A DNA stretch of 64,000 nucleotides, from NCBI GenBank assembly GCA_017590115.1, contig JAGGNK010003335.1, positions 3,844,001-3,908,000 on the forward strand. The letters are read 5' to 3'. Each line of letters begins with the position of its first letter. The first letter of the stretch is position 1. Positions 1 to 14,807 of the stretch are shown here, piece after piece. Origin of the DNA: Montifringilla adamsi (taxonomy: Eukaryota; Chordata; Aves; Passeriformes; Passeridae). The translations under genes and the position numbers were made by a program. The notes under the pieces were generated by a model. The model did not search any database, was not told the DNA's origin, and saw nothing but the letters and a program-made list of their open reading frames with translations.

Positions 1-3000
1 GTAATGAACTGCAAAGTCATGGTGCCTTGGAAGACAAATTTCTCAAATTCATGTCTGGTAATTAGAGAACAAGTCCCTTCTTCTATTTTTATTACCAGGC
101 GGCATTTCTGATTCCACAAGATCTTTTCACAGTGCTTAAATTCCCTGAGTAATACTCAAAACTCACGGCAGATTAGCATTCTGTGTTTTGTTCTTCATAA
201 CATTTGTCTCAGCAGGGTAACGAATAACTGGAATAATTAGTGAATCCTTTTGCCTTTGCAGTAAAAGCAGCACGATCTCTACCCTGTGTGCAGAGAACAT
301 CCGTCAAAATGAATGCAATGGCCTTGACAGGAAGAAAGGCCAGCTGCAGCCTGGCATGTCCAGCCTTCCTGCTCATGTCAGCTGCATACCAAAGTGAGTA
401 TTTCTGGAAATGATCCACAGGAGAGAGAATTGTGGCTCCCCAGCCTTCAAGTGCAGCATAAGGCCTTGTTAAAGGGATGGCTGGGCTCCCCAAGGTGACA
501 CAGGTGATGCTGGTCACTGGGTGGGACAGGTACCCCCATAAACACATGTGCACAACAAGGATCTGTCTCTGAAGCATTTGCAGATGAGAAAATATATTGG
601 CCTAAGTATATCAGATGGTGGTATGTAAGGAGTAATTCCTATGTTAAAGCAGTATCTAAAGAAAAAGCAGGGGAAAATGAAACCCCAAGCCTGAGGCTGT
701 CCTATTAGAGGTTTTTTTTTCTCAAGAATTTCCATTCTGGAGCAGACCACTCAAAAAATCTAACTGATATAAATGAAGTACAAGATAAAGAACCATTGGG
801 CAGTAATCTATGATAAGATTAATACTTCATGTTAGGATTAATGCTTAGAAATTGGCAGAGCTGCCTGGTTCATTTGGCAAATTTGGAATGCCTCATTTTG
901 TGGAAGTGTATGACAAGATAAATTTAAAGAGAGTTCAAGTCACAGCTTGCTTTATTCTCATTATGGCATTCTTTTTGTAGTAATATCTTCCTGTGTAATA
1001 TTTAAACTAGTATTTATGCATTTTGGAACAAATCTAAAGATAGGCAATTAACTGATGGTTTGATTAATTAGCAGTTAGTGCTAGGGGTGAGAAGTTCTTG
1101 GCATGGTAAAAGACTTTCAAGTTCTTCTAGTTTCATAAGTCAATGTATTCTTACATGAACTAGCACCTTCTCAGAAAGAGTCTAATATTCTGTGTGCACC
1201 TGGACATGTTTCGTTGTTTGTATTATTAATCATGGAATATCAAATTACTTGAAAAACTGCAATATGCTCTGGGAAGACCTGTTTTTTCTCTACAGTTTGA
1301 TTTGGCTTTTTTAAGGCATTATTCTTTCATTGCATCCATCCCCTCAAGGTCATTCTTTCAGGAATCTGTGTACCAGAAAATAAAATCCTTCATGGAAGGT
1401 TGCTGTGAAGAGAAATAGAGGCAGGTGTTTTGCAACATGAGATCTGGGAAGGAAATATAGGTGAACAGGCAAGCTATATTATGCCCCATGCAGATGTCTC
1501 CTTAATGGAGAGCTGTTTTTTTGGGATATGATGAATAATTTGAGGTATAGATTAATTCAGTGGCCAATGAAAATATTTCCCTCTTGAACTGCCAGATTAG
1601 TGGACCACTGCCTCTGAAACAGTGCTCTAATGCCTTTTTGATCTGAAAAGATGTGCTTATTAGTTGTGTTTCTCAGGTGGAAGGAGATTCTCCATCACTG
1701 CTGCCAGTGAATTCATGCATTACTTCATTCACTACTGCTCCTGCCTATCTTGTTCACCGTGGCTCCTGCCATACAGTCCTTCTGTCCATGAACTCTTGCC
1801 TGATCACTCAGGAATGAGCTGGCTACCAAACATCTGTGTATGTGTCTCACAAGCCTTTGGCTCTGGTGTTGCAGAAACCATACAATAGTGCACAATGAAT
1901 ATCACTAGAGTTGGTATGTATAGGATCTGAGCGACAAAATAGCATCTTGGAAAAGTTGAGGACAAAGGACAAAGTTGAGTGGCTCAAGTATTGTCAGTAT
2001 CAACGGTCACAGATCTGTGTAACACCTGTTACTGAGGCAGGGTGTAATGGGAACACTTAAACAGGAATTAACCTGTTTGAAAAGGGTCTGAAAGTGGTGG
2101 CTAAAATCAAGTGAAGGTATCATTGTGTTTAAATGGTGCTTCTGAGCTATTCCTTGTGCTGAGGTGGGTAGGTTGGGAGGTTCCATATACCTTTTGCATA
2201 AACTTGAGATTTTTTGTAATGGCATTCTTGTCCTGAAGCTGAGAAGGAAGAGTAGAATATCTGCAGCAGTGGGAGGTGAAGGATGAAGATCTGTAAAGAC
2301 TGGTGGCTCCAGCCCTCTGGCTCAGGTCTCTGTGGAGGTCATGGCTGAAAAGGGGGCAGTCCATCACCCACTTCTCTTACCCACCATCATAAATGTGTCA
2401 AGAAGTCTTTAGTCAAGTAACAGATAATAGAATTTTTGAGAAACAGTTATGATTTCTGATAGAAGACACATGTGTTCATCTGAATAAATAAATGGCAGAT
2501 TCCAGAGAAGTGGGCTCAGACTATTGCAGAGCACAAAAGGACAATAACCAGACTTCCTGAAAATGTATGGAGAAATGAATGGGAGCCACCACTTTTGCAG
2601 CAGGGAGTTTGTTTCTTTTAACAGTGAATATGCTGTTAATTGACCGTTCTTTTAATAACGATTTGCATGTCCTTTGTGGTTTATTTATATGTTTACATTT
2701 TTAAACTGGTGAATCTAGTTTTTTTTTTTTCTTTTGTGCTTCTCTCTGACAACAAATATACTGTATAAGGTACTTATGCAGTAAGGTAAAAAGCAGGGCT
2801 GGCAGTGAGTAAAAGGTGCAAAAATTTGCTTAGGAGTATCATGTAGTGTGAGAAAGTCTCCAATAGGAAAAATAATACCTATGAAACATATGTTTGTGTT
2901 TGATAAGTAAAAAAGAATTGTTTCTTCAGTGAGTCACTCTTCTTCACAAGCTTGTGAGTGACAGAAGTTTCATGGTTATGATGTAAAATCCAGAAGCTTT

Positions 3001-6000
3001 CAAACTATTTGCTACAAAAGAGGAAATTCTACAATTCCGGTTTTTTTAAAGTGTAGTTATCAGTAGCACACAGTTCAATTATCATGGGCGTTATATAAAA
3101 CAATTACTTTCTTGGAACTGTTTTGAGCACAAATGTAATAATTCCTCTGGAAAGAAATTACACATTCTCAGGATTGAATAATTTCCATTTTGTGACTGAG
3201 AAGCAGCTTGTGAAGTAAAAACACCTGTGAAAGAGCTGGTCTCGGATCTATCCATGTGGCTTGGTCCAACCCCTGGTGAAGTCAGTGAGAAGTCTCTGGC
3301 TGAGACTCTCAGAGAACTAGATACAACAATGTACATCTCTACTAAATGTTTCTGCAAAAAAGGAGTTATTTGTGTGAAGAAAGTGGAGAATAGATACTGT
3401 AGAACGAAGACAATGAGTTGATAAAGAACATAATGCAATAAGACAATGCAACACCAAAACAATTCCAGCATTTCAGACCTATGGAGCAGGACACTGCATC
3501 CTGTCTATTCCTTTCAGGCTGCTCAGCCTTACCTAGCCATCTGTTCCATTTAACTTGGTGGCACATGGCATTAGCTCTCTTGTAGCTTGGTCACTTTGTT
3601 TCACAATATCCAAGCAATTTTTCTTAAGGGTTGATGGGATATTTTGGAGGTGGCTACCTATACCTAGAGCAGGTATGGATACTCTCCCCAGCACACACTG
3701 CATAATTCTTAGTGGATATTGTAGACATTACATGCTGTGGATGGAAAAGAAGTTTGGCTTCAGACCCAGGCTAAAAGATGTATTAATCAAGGGGTACAAA
3801 AATGTTATGTAAATTCCGTGTTGGCAAAGTGATTTGAGTGTCTTGCGTGTTGCCCACTTTCCCTGTATGAGTTGGCCACGTACCTCAGGCTAATCCTGCC
3901 TTCTTTGAACAGCAGCTTCTATTTAGGCAGTGGTTCTATTTCCTGATTTTCCTGGGAAAGATGATTAACTCACATCCCTGAGTGGGAATCTTTGGACAGT
4001 TCAGACCATGTGTTTGCTTTTCCAGTTGTTAATCTGGCTGAGTGACAGGCAGTGAAAAGGTTTAAACTGTCCTGCCCTTATTTCTTGCATTTTAGCAAAC
4101 CTGAAAATGGACATATTTTCTGTTTTCAAAGATCAAACTACATGTTCAATAACTTGAAGTTCTGCCGTCTCTTTTTGATCTGTTATCCCTTGGTTGTCTT
4201 GAAGGTACTCAATGCTTATTGCAGAAGCCTCATCATTAGTGTGATGGCTGACATTGCAAAATTGCTTAGCAAGATTACTGAACTCAATGGGCTCTATTTC
4301 TGTTGTCCTTTACACAGGCAAATGCTTTTGGCTCACTAATCTGGACATGCTCAGCAAAGGGAAAGCTTTTTTACCTTCCTGAATATCTGTCCTGGGCAGT
4401 CATTTAATGGAGATTTTTACCTGCTTTCCTGATAGTGACATATGAAACTACTGCTTTATAATTTCTTTGCTGGCACAAAATACATCTTTAATTATGATTT
4501 TAAGATACAATGCTAAACATTTCAGTTTAGTAAGAAAAAAGCTCTGGGACAGGTTGGTGGACTATAAAATTAAGATAAATGGTGTCAACTTTAAAAAATG
4601 CATTTCAAAATGTACAGGATTCCAAACTGTAAAAGATAGCTACACAGTTGATGCAATCAAGCTTTTCCAATGTAATAGTGTTTTTAACAAGATTTGGGGC
4701 CTAAAATTGACATAGCTGTAATTAAAGTTCTGGATACTCATATACCATGGCATGCACACATCTGTTATTAAGTCTGTTCTACCAAAAAGCTGAAGAAATA
4801 CACTCTGAAATACATTTCTTTTTATAGTCAAATATATTTATTTCAGGTAGGGAATATCAGACAGCTCCTGCAGGGAATGTGACTGGAATTGGCAAATTAA
4901 ACAATGTACCTATAACTTTTATTTCATTTGTTAGCTACTGGTGATCATCCATCTGTATGTTTTTTTTCTGTGCATTTATAAAACTGTTATTAATACGATA
5001 CAAAATCCTATTCTGCTTATGATATCTGAAAGAAAATAGTGCTTATACTTTGAATGCAGTTCTGTACGTAATCTTTCTGTAACTTTCTACCCTCTTACTT
5101 CATTCCCTATTTTGCAGAAATATATTTTCTGTTCTGTCCCCTTCCATTTCACATTTTCTTTACTATGCCTGCTTTCTTATTCAGCATAAATAACCATCAT
5201 GCTCTACAGTCATCTAACTTCATTTATATTAGGAATTAATACAATATACCTCCAGGCTGTCTTCTCACTAGCCAGAACAAAAAAAGGAGCCTGGCTTCAG
5301 ATCCTAATGAATCATTCCTTTTTGGGGGAAATACAAAGTGCAGTTCACTGAAATTCCATTAAAATCTTAGATATCCATTAAAAGTGCAAGTGCAAATACA
5401 ATACATTTAAATGCAGAATGGAAGACAGACCGGGCATATGAAAAATGAATGAGCACTTACAGAAATGATTGTGCTCATTTTAAAACCTCTGAAGGTTACT
5501 CTGGAAGAACTCCAAATGTTGTGACCACAACCACCTCTCAGTTTTCAATACTATGCCCTGTCACAGTCATGAACTGGAAATGGGGAAACTCGCTTTAAAA
5601 ATGGCCCTGTTGTAGCCTGAATATTGCAGGGCCCCAGGTCCTTCTGCATGGTCATCTTTGCTCTGTTCCCTTTAGTGTTACCTCCAACTCCTTCTTTGTA
5701 CTGGAGATGCTATCTTAATGTAGTTTTAAGATTTAAATATTTTTTTTTCTAAAACAAAATCTGAAATATAATTTCTATTTTCTTCCCCATCTGTGAGCAT
5801 CAGACCAGTTATATTTGTCTGCATTCATTTCTGGTTTTCCCCCTTTATAAAGGTGCTACAGTTCTGTAAGTGCTCTAGTAGAAACTCTCAAGGATATAGC
5901 AGTAAGATTTCAGCTTCCCCTTCCATGTGGCTGATAAATTTGTTTTTATAACTGGAATTTTAGTCTTTTGTTCAAAGTGGAGCTTTCAGTATTCTAAGGT

Positions 6001-6690
6001 ACTAATTTAAACAATAATTGACTTTGTCTTTCCTAGTCCCTTACACCTGGTAAGGAAATTTTTGATGACTATGAGGCAGGGTAAATAAAAAGACAGAATG
6101 CTGATCATTTAGAGGAAAATATTTTGCCCTACAGAACAGGTTTTGATGAATTTCTCACCTGAAAAAAAAAACAAGGAAGAAAAAGGTTTTTTCGTCTTTC
6201 AATTTTGAAACACTTAGATCAAAAATACAAAACAGATTTCTTTCTGTCTATCCTGTCAATGGCAAGTGTCTAGAAGTGACTGGAGATTGGCAGTCATCAT
6301 GTCTACAGAAGTTTCTAATATATATATATATATGTGCAATATGTTCTTCAACATTCATTTCATATAATTTTAAGTTGCAAGATGAAATACTCTTATTTGT
6401 CAAAATAAGGGGTCCTTTTTAGTGCTAAAGTACAAAGTAAACCAGTGTTTCTAGGCCTGGATTTGTCCCATCCTGACACAGAGATCCAAAATAGTTCAGA
6501 TGAATCATGACAACTAAAGCAGAGAGCACATGCATTCCTCATGGTATCTTTCAGTAGCAGATTGCATACAACTAAATTTAGATGTCTAAATGTAGGAAAG
6601 CAACTGAAATGCCTTGCCATGTCTTCAGCCTGTCTCTCCCCTGCTGCAGAGGAAGGAATTTGCTGCTGCACCATGGAGGTGGTGTTTGCT
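1..6690. other. Unannotated AT-rich non-coding DNA
   Basis: I recognise no gene, RNA or mobile element in this stretch. Open frames are at most about 126 codons, they occur on both strands, and none has a recognisable domain. Simple-sequence content is minor: a T-run near 2,720-2,730 and an (AT)8 tract at 6,318-6,333. Base composition is uniform and typical of vertebrate intergenic or intronic DNA. Old diverged repeats could be present and would need a repeat-library search to see. Confidence 0.7.
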
Positions 6691-6979
6691 CTGCCCACTG
6701 CTCAGGACCTGAGGGATGGCCTGAAGCTGTGTCAGGGGAGGTTTAGGTTGGGTATCAGGAAAAGGCTCTTCACCCAGAGGGTGGCTGGGCACTGGACAGG
6801 CTCCCGAGGGAAGTGGTCACAGCATCAAGCCTGGCAGAGCTGGGGAGGTGTTTGGACAAGGCTCTTGGACATGGGAGTCTCGGTGTGACTCTAGGGGATG
6901 GTGCTGTGCAGGGCCAGCAGCTGGACTCGATGATCCTTGTGGGTCCCTTCCAACTCAGCTCATTCTGTGATTCTGTGAA
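6690..6979 (+). mobile_element. CR1 LINE, 5'-truncated 3' end
   Basis: This is the terminal part of a chicken-repeat-1 (CR1) non-LTR retrotransposon on the plus strand. Seen in sequence: the block is much more GC-rich than its flanks and follows the CR1 3' segment in order, with 'ggcctgaagctgtg' and 'caggggaggtttagg' near the start, 'cttcacccagagggtggctg' in the middle, then 'gatgatccttgtgggtccct' and 'tccaactcagctc'. It ends with two tandem copies of the octamer ATTCTGTG at 6,962-6,977. CR1 elements end in such octamers instead of poly-A. Only the 3' portion is present, the usual outcome of incomplete reverse transcription. The left boundary is uncertain by about 20-40 bases. An open frame across it (6,541-6,888) is a by-product and not a CR1 protein. 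Confidence 0.93.
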
Positions 6980-9900
6980 TACCTGCTGAATGGTGTGAGA
7001 AGGAAAGAAACAACAGCAGCTTCTCTCCAGTTCAAAGTTACTTCAAAGAAATTATCACCTATAACTAACACACTAGAACAGAAAGTACGAAATAAACCTC
7101 TCCTTACTCTTTGTTCTGGAGACAAGCTTTGATTGTAATAGTGAAATAAAGCTCTATTTAATAGAGGACCTTGTTACTTTATGTGACATTTTAATCAAAC
7201 ATGCTAAGATGGAAATTGGAGGATTTTAAATAATTATGTTTAATTACTTATTCATCATTTAATGAGAATCATCTTCAATGGTAATGATTATCATTGTCTG
7301 TCCTTTTCTCACACATACTTATATATATATATCATATTAGTATGAACTTTGATTACTATGCTCATTGAAAACTACATCCTAATTTTCTCTTTTAAATCAG
7401 CACTATGCCCTAAGTAAGCGAAGAAGCATCTCAAATCCTTTAAATTTACTGGTTATATCTTCAACAAAAGTTATAAACAATCATAAACCCTCTAGCTTTA
7501 TAAATTCTGTCTATTAACCTGTTGTTCATGATCTAATGGCCAGGCATTCATCAATACATTCATGTATACACATTAATCTCTAGCATGTAGAGATTTTTCT
7601 CTTTTCACTTAGAAGCATTTAAACCCAACAAAGTCTATGTGAAAGACTTCAAGGGGTTTGAGTCCCCTTTTAAATGTTGGCAGAGTCACCACGCTCAGGT
7701 TGTGTCTGTGTTGCAGCTGCTGGAGCAATGCTGTCTGAGCAGCTGGAAATGGGCACTGGAAGCCAGCCAGCTGCTGAGTCCTGGTGGTTTGTTTGGGTTA
7801 AGAGAAGCTGCTCAGTGAGAAATTGGTCCCTGTGGAGTTCCTGCTATCTCAGTTTGACTGCTCCAGGAACCTGAGCTAGGGCAGTTTCCGTTATCTTGGC
7901 TGGCAGGGTGCAGCAATAATGTATCTCATTAATTCCAAGTCTGGAATAATTCCTCAAGAATTAGCAGAGCTTTTTAGGTAAAAAGACAAAATGAACAATG
8001 GCAGTGATGAACCTCTTCAGTTTTGCTCACTTTCTTAGGGATGATTGCTGAAAAATCTCTCAGGCAGCACAGCTGAGATTCAGCTTCAAAGCAGAAGCAA
8101 TGTTTGGGTCATGACACTTCCTACATTTCCTGTTTAATCCCATTCTGAGCCCTACAGCTGAAGTCACTCCGAGACCTTCCAAAAGGAGCTCCAGTGTCCC
8201 TTGGTAGCCCAGACACACAACTGAATTCTCATTTCCATAATACTGATACAAATAATTATTAAGATGGCACAAAGACACAAGTTATCATGGTTAAAGGTTT
8301 GGCTTACTGACAAACATAACATGATTTTATACTTTTCCAACATGGAAAAAATCTTAGTGCAAGAATGGACTTGGCAGCATAATTGGGATGACATACAGCA
8401 TGTGTCACTAAAAAAAGTGTTAGTCACTTTTTTACTTTTATTTTGGAGTGTACATACAAGATACATTGCAATGTTGACATCCAGTTTTGAAGCTTAAGGC
8501 TCATATTTAAGATCAGAAGAAAACTGCACATCTCTGGCTTTATCCTTTTAAGTGAGAGTGAAAAATCCCAATGATCTAGGGCACTAAGCAGGAAATGGTG
8601 AAAAAGGATTTGAGGATTGATCCATATATCATAGATGACTTCCATAGGGTCCTGTCCAACCAAACTAACCTTGTGGTGAATGAGATGGTTGAAGACTTTA
8701 GGGTCTAAGATTTTCTTACTAAATGTATGGGTAGTGATGAGAGCTACCCTAGTGACCATGGCAGCTACACAGAGCTGCCAGTGTTTGCTCCTCTCTAACC
8801 CTGCTGTCCCCACTGCAGCAGGCTCACAGGCCTGAGTGGGTCTGAGTGAAAAGAAGGGCAGGAAGAGGAAGGCAGAGCGGTAAGGAAACAGCAATGGCCA
8901 TTTGCTGGAATTGTCATTGTGATTGCATAACCATGGAAAAAGCTCTTCTGAGGTTGCTGAAGCTGAAATTCTTATGCTTCTTCAGCTTTGGGGAGCAGTA
9001 AATCTTGAAGATGCCACAGGAGTAAGAATCACTGACTTGGAGATCCAGAGGGAAGCAGCTGTCATCTGCCTTGGTATAGAAGAGGCTGGTTGTGTTAGTT
9101 CCTGACCTACCTGCTGCAGCACATAGCCCTACATACACTCCTTTTGAGGAGGTGTCCAATTCCCCCCACCTCCCTTTCTCTTCACTATTCCATGCTTACT
9201 CATCAATACTTGAACCAGTAACAAATAGTGGGGTAGAGGGGCAGGCTAAGCCTATACTGTTTCCTAACAGCTTTGCCAGGTTGGTACTTGATTTCAGAAA
9301 GTTCTCATAAAAATATCACTATACAAGGTTGTAGTCATTCAACAGACAATGAAAAATACACATTGATTTCCTTGGAGCAGCTTTTTGTATTAGAGCTGCC
9401 AGGATCCATTGGCATGAAGGAATTCTGGAGGTTCAGGCCTCCACTAGAAGAGAACAGTAATAGCAGCAGCAGAACAAGTTATACTTCTCTTTACTTTGTA
9501 TGTATTTTAAAGAAAAGGGAAGAGAAATAAAATAATGCACACAACCTGAAATGGTCCATACTTGAATGCTTTTCACCTTCACCTCTTCCCAACCTGTATT
9601 TATGATCAACAAATCTACAATAATATTGGTTCAGAGAAAACAAATACCTGATGTAATCTCCCTATCAGTTCCTTGACTATATTTTCTATTTTTTTCTTCT
9701 GTGTAGATTTTGTGCTGTTTGTGTTCTAGAGATTTCCAGTTGATAGAAAAAAGGAAATGGAAAGATTAAAAAGAAAGAAAATCACACCCAAGAGATTCAT
9801 TCCTATACCAAAAATCCTTGATAATTCCAGTCACGTTGGGTCCCTTTTAGAGCTGCAAGGGCTGTCACTCATTCCGTGCTGTACCCTGGCATTTGAAAGC

Positions 9901-12900
9901 TTCCAGCTTCCCTCTTGACATCTCCCACTCTGTTTAACTTGTTCAGCTGTATTTCCTTCACAATAATGTATGGCCCTGAGGAACTCATCCTTTTTATACC
10001 TGTATTTAACTTAAGCCATTTAAGCTCTGGTTTTCTGTGAAATTTGCCACATTTTTCTCTCTGTGATCAAACATTATTTAATTAATGCTAAAAGTCTTAA
10101 AATATGTTAGTAAAATTCAGTGGGATTCTCTCAGTTTTCCCTGCAATGCCATATATAAATGGGAAGAGGTTTTATTATACAACCTTATTTAAAATATGCT
10201 AATGAAGATGACTTCTCAACTAAAATATGCATTTTCCAAATTATCAGGCAGAAGCATTCTCTATGAAGTAGTTTGTTTTCTTTCATATTTTAAATTAAAA
10301 TGTAGTTGGAGCTTGGTCAAAATTGGCTGAAATTGAAGACTCTCTTCCCAACAATAACTTAATTAAAAACAAATTGGGGGTGGGAGAACATGTACGATGC
10401 AGAAATGGAAGATGTTCTGTCCTCCGTGGAAAGGAAACCAGTCAGGTAAAGGAAGAAGGAGAGGAAAAAAAACCAGTGGGTGCTGCTGTTTGAATATATT
10501 TCTTTTTCTAATTTTTGATACAAGGTTTGACTTGCTTTAAAAAAACCCTTTGCATTTCCACTGGTGGCCTCTTTTCCTCATTCTTTGGAGGTTAAGTACT
10601 TTTGGGTTGTATTTTAGACAAGTGTTGACACATGATGGACAAGGGCACCTCAAAGCTGCAGCTACAGCGGACTCCAGCCAAGGAGGGCAGCAGGAGAGCG
10701 TAAAAATGGTGTGAGCTGAGCAGATCTGGACATAAAGGGAAGCAGACAGTGAACTGTGCTGAGTTCTTAGGGCAAGAACTGCCTCTTGCCTCCTAAGGAT
10801 TAGAATGGGTGACAAGGAACCTTACAGGGCATCATGGGCAGTCAATTAGAAAAATTAGAAGCATAGCTATCTACACATCTCTGTTCCATGAATACAGATG
10901 CTTTTTCAGAGGACAACTCACAGCAGGAACTTTTTTCTCTCTCTGTCTCATATATAAGGAATCCATAAAGACTCAGAGCCTGTGACTGGGTGGGTGGGAT
11001 GGAGAGATCCTGTAATCTCAGCAGAGCTGTTGGTGCTTTGCTTTTCTGACCATCTCTATGGATTTTGGTGCTGTTATAGTCTTGTGAACACACAGGTAAT
11101 CATCACATTGGTAAACACACACTGCAGTTATCAAGTAGCACAGGGTTTGTTGAATTTACAAACCAGAATTACCAGAATTTAATAAATTCAGAGTGTGTAA
11201 GTGAATTACTAGTCAGGCATTTAGGAAATCTAGGTAGTTGACAGCAGAATTTTGCTCTATAGATGCAGAGCCTACAGTAAGCCTTATGAACAAGATTTAT
11301 GTTTGAGTGTGAAGTCAAATAAAGTAATATAAAGCTATTGGGCTGCTTAACAGATCAGCACAGATAGCTTCTGTATATATTTATGCAGCCTGTTACCCTT
11401 TCCATTTGAACAAAGAGGGATTTAAGTTCCTCTTTTGATCACTTAGGGAGAAGTGGTTTCCCAGGAGGTCTCATTAAACTGGATTGTTTCAGCATTAGCC
11501 ACATATTTCTTTAGCAGGTCTTTTGCTGGTTGTAGAAATCTCAGTGATGATAGACAGAGCAAACCAGAGGAGATTTCAGCAATATTGTGCCTACTTAATT
11601 AATCTTGGTGGTGTGCTGGAACTGCATAGCTGCAAGGGTAATAACAGAAATAAGCAGGGATTTTTTGCGTAGAAAATGCCCATCCAGAAATATCTCAGGA
11701 TATCTGATGCAATTTAATTAGACTCTGAAAAGGTTATAAATAACATAGTAATTGAGTCACTAAAATATGAACAGGAAGAAAATGAAACCAAAAGATAATG
11801 ATTTTGTGCCATCAAATGCAACATTTTGACGCAAAATAGAACTCTGCTTTATAAAGTTCTGTTTCCAAGGAAGACACCAGAGCCTGCAAAGATGCAGATG
11901 TGTGTGATGGCTTGAAGTCCTTGTATGGCACCCATGCCTAGAACTGAGACAGTTGCTGTGCTCTGCCAGGCACTGCATGAACAAAACTTAACAAATGATC
12001 TGTTTCTTTACAAAAGATGATGACCCCGGTTCTTTGAAATTTTCATCAAGAATTTATGTTATTATGTAAATGCAGCAGTCCTGTAATAGTTCAAAAGCAA
12101 ATAATTGAAGAAGGAGGATGAGAAGGCACACTTTTTTCCCACAAGCAATAGTGTAAATCTCACCCATTCATAAATGCTGTGCCTGTCTGAACAAGATTTC
12201 TGCCTTTCTCTAATTTGGGTAGTGCTACTTTTACTCACAGCTGGTAAGCTACCAAAAGCAATTTGAATCAATTAGTTTGCCTTTCTGTATGAGATATTTA
12301 AATTTCATGTGCTAGCTTCTGAACCAAAGCCAATATATAATTTTTTTGAACTAAATCACTGTTCCCTCAACTTCCTTTGTAGGCCCTTGAATAGTTTCCA
12401 GAGTAGCTGCTGACTCTTAGGTAGGAATTTAGACTATATCAATGAGATTTTTTTCTAGTTTAGAATGAACTGGTTTCTGTACCTCTACTAGCACAGCTGT
12501 GAAGGCCTAGGGATCAAAAGTGCTTTTTTTTTTGGTCAAGAATAGAATGAACTTGCTGGTAGTACTCAAGATGTTTTGGGAGAATATCTCCACTTTGCTC
12601 CTAAGATGATGCTGGCAAAACATTGCTTTGTTTTGAGACAGAAGAGAGACCTTCAGTTATATTGGCACTGTAAACTGCTGGGAATACTTGTCAGAATATA
12701 TGACAGAAGCTGGTCTCTGTTGCTCAGTTAAAGGCAAGAGGAGTGTAGGGAATGGTAGGTGGGTAAACTGAAGACTAAGTGTTTTCAGCTGAGAGATAAT
12801 ATTAGGTGAGGGTCTCGTGCGATGAAAAACTAGAAAAATATAGAACTCAAAGCAACAAAAGATGACACTTGAATTCAGTCAGGTGAATTCAGACATCATC

Positions 12901-14807
12901 TGATCTGGTAGCTTAAGAACATAAACCTAGAGAGTGATGGAGCCTTCACGGAAAAGCAGGAAATCTTCAGGCACACGGCTAGAAGAAAAGTCTAGTGATG
13001 CTTCATCTAGCACTGAACCAGCTGCAGTAATGAGAAAGGGTGAACTCACTGAAGAATCCTGCAGAATATATGTCTGTCTTATTTTATATGTGCATATATT
13101 ATATATATTTAAAAGATGCAGTATATAGTATAAAAGATATATATCTTGTATCTGTGTGTATACCGTCACCTTTGCAGGTTACAGACTATCCTGCAAGTAT
13201 GGCTTGTGTTTACTATTCCAGTACAGTGTTTCTCTTTGTAAAATAGGTACAGCCTTTTCTAAGAACAGGAGTTATGATCTGGAGCACAAGCTTTCCCTTG
13301 CCTGGAGATAACAGTGTTGGTGGCTTTATTAGCAATAAATAAAAACTATATTACCTTTTCATTTGCACAGAAACATAAAATATTATTTATCTGACTCTGG
13401 GTATGGTAGTGAACAACACATGGGCCAAGTCATGAAACTCAGATATAAAATGTTATCTATTGACATATTTAATAGCACAGTTTTATTTCTTATATGCCAT
13501 ATCCTTGTTTGCCTAAAAAAGAGTGCTATCAGCCTCCATTCTGGTGTTAATTTGGAGGAAAAGTACACCTCTAGAAATGTCGAGTAGATTCTAGTAAACA
13601 TGCTTTGTTAATGGCTAAATAAGCTTGAAAATAACCAAATGAAAGAGGTCCTCAAAAGGCTTTTCTAAGAATGTCACTATATTCTGGTTCAAAATGGGGG
13701 CACAAATATGCTTTTATTTCTTCTGATGCAGGTGGTTGGAGAGGGAACTGGAATCATAGTTGTGACTAACATGCCATAATGTTTGATTTTGTGTACATGT
13801 CTTTGTATGACCATGATTTTAATCTGTCAGTATCAAAAGACATCAGCAGGGTGTCCTTACAAAAGCTCTGGCAGTAACAGTAGGAATCTTCGGTAACGAA
13901 CTCCAAGAACTTCTAATGTTGCTCATCCTTCAGCCTGGCAGTGAGCTTTTCTAAGGTTTTTTTTTTTTCCTATTTGCTACCACTGAAGGGTTTGTGTCTA
14001 ATGTAGAAAGGAAAATGAATAATTTTTCACCTCATGCTCTGAAGCGTTTCCTGTCAATGATTCCAACTGTCGTGATTTGGCTGATGTTAGATTATCAGTT
14101 TTCTTCAGTGTATTTGTCTCAGTGCATTTCTGAGAAGAATAAAATATTCTTAAGGGTAAGCCAACTAAGAAATACCACTAGATTTATAGTTTAGAGAAAT
14201 GCTCTCAAGATAGCTGAGGAATGGGAGATTAAAAATATAATGCAGTTTTTAAATTTATTATGAGAAACTTGTGGTTTTAACAAGTAGTGAACAGGAGAGT
14301 GAAGTTTTCCCTTTTTCAGCCAGGCAGTTCAATTCCACAAGGACTCACTGGGTGCCAGATGGTGCTACTGTGATTTTATAGCATCTGAGGAACTTGTCCT
14401 GTTGGTTTACAGTCAGTCAGTCATTGTTTCAGTGGTGACTCTCTGCCTGAAGTCTTCCCTCAATTCATATACTCATTAGTTAAGAAAGATTAGGAGAGCG
14501 CCTTCTTCATTGTGACAGCTCAGCTGGTCAGAGAAGGGTTCTCTCTTCTGACACATCGCCCTTCTTCAGAAAGATGGGATGAAAACAGGTTTAGATTAAA
14601 AGTGCTTTTGTTTTCTTTCTCCTCCTTCAGAACCCAAAGTAATAACCAGCTGTGATTAATGGGTAGGACTGGTTACATAGAGAGCCCTGGAGCAGGTGGC
14701 TGGAACATGCACATGTTGCTAGGTGCCTTTGTCACACTATTTAACTCTTTTTAATCTCAGCTTGTCCCCCTCTAAAACAGTAGGGGAAGGATCAGGTATT
14801 TATCCTT
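6980..14807. other. Unannotated AT-rich non-coding DNA
   Basis: I recognise no gene or mobile element. A short (AT)n tract lies at about 7,320-7,332. The longest open frame, on the minus strand at 8,424-8,894 (156 codons), begins at TTG, has no recognisable domain, and overlaps open frames in other phases. A serine- and lysine-rich frame at 12,937-13,128 is listed separately. The 13,075-13,150 part is strongly AT-rich (TATA-type low complexity). Confidence 0.65.
12937..13037 (+). other. Weak candidate coding segment or exon, serine/lysine-rich
   Basis: The frame begins at an ATG in a favourable context (G at -3 and G at +4) and starts M-E-P-S-R-K-S-R-K-S-S-G. It is rich in Ser, Lys, Arg and Glu, unlike the hydrophobic low-complexity frames nearby. 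An in-frame TAG at 12,928-12,930 closes it upstream. A possible splice donor (AAG then GTGAAC) follows at 13,037/13,038, after which the frame runs into AT-rich sequence. The upstream acceptor is poor because there is no good pyrimidine tract. I do not recognise the protein, and a chance frame is the simpler explanation. Confidence 0.12.

Noticed and set aside
8424..8894. 156-codon minus-strand frame
   Set aside because: It starts at TTG, overlaps frames in other phases and has no recognisable protein similarity.
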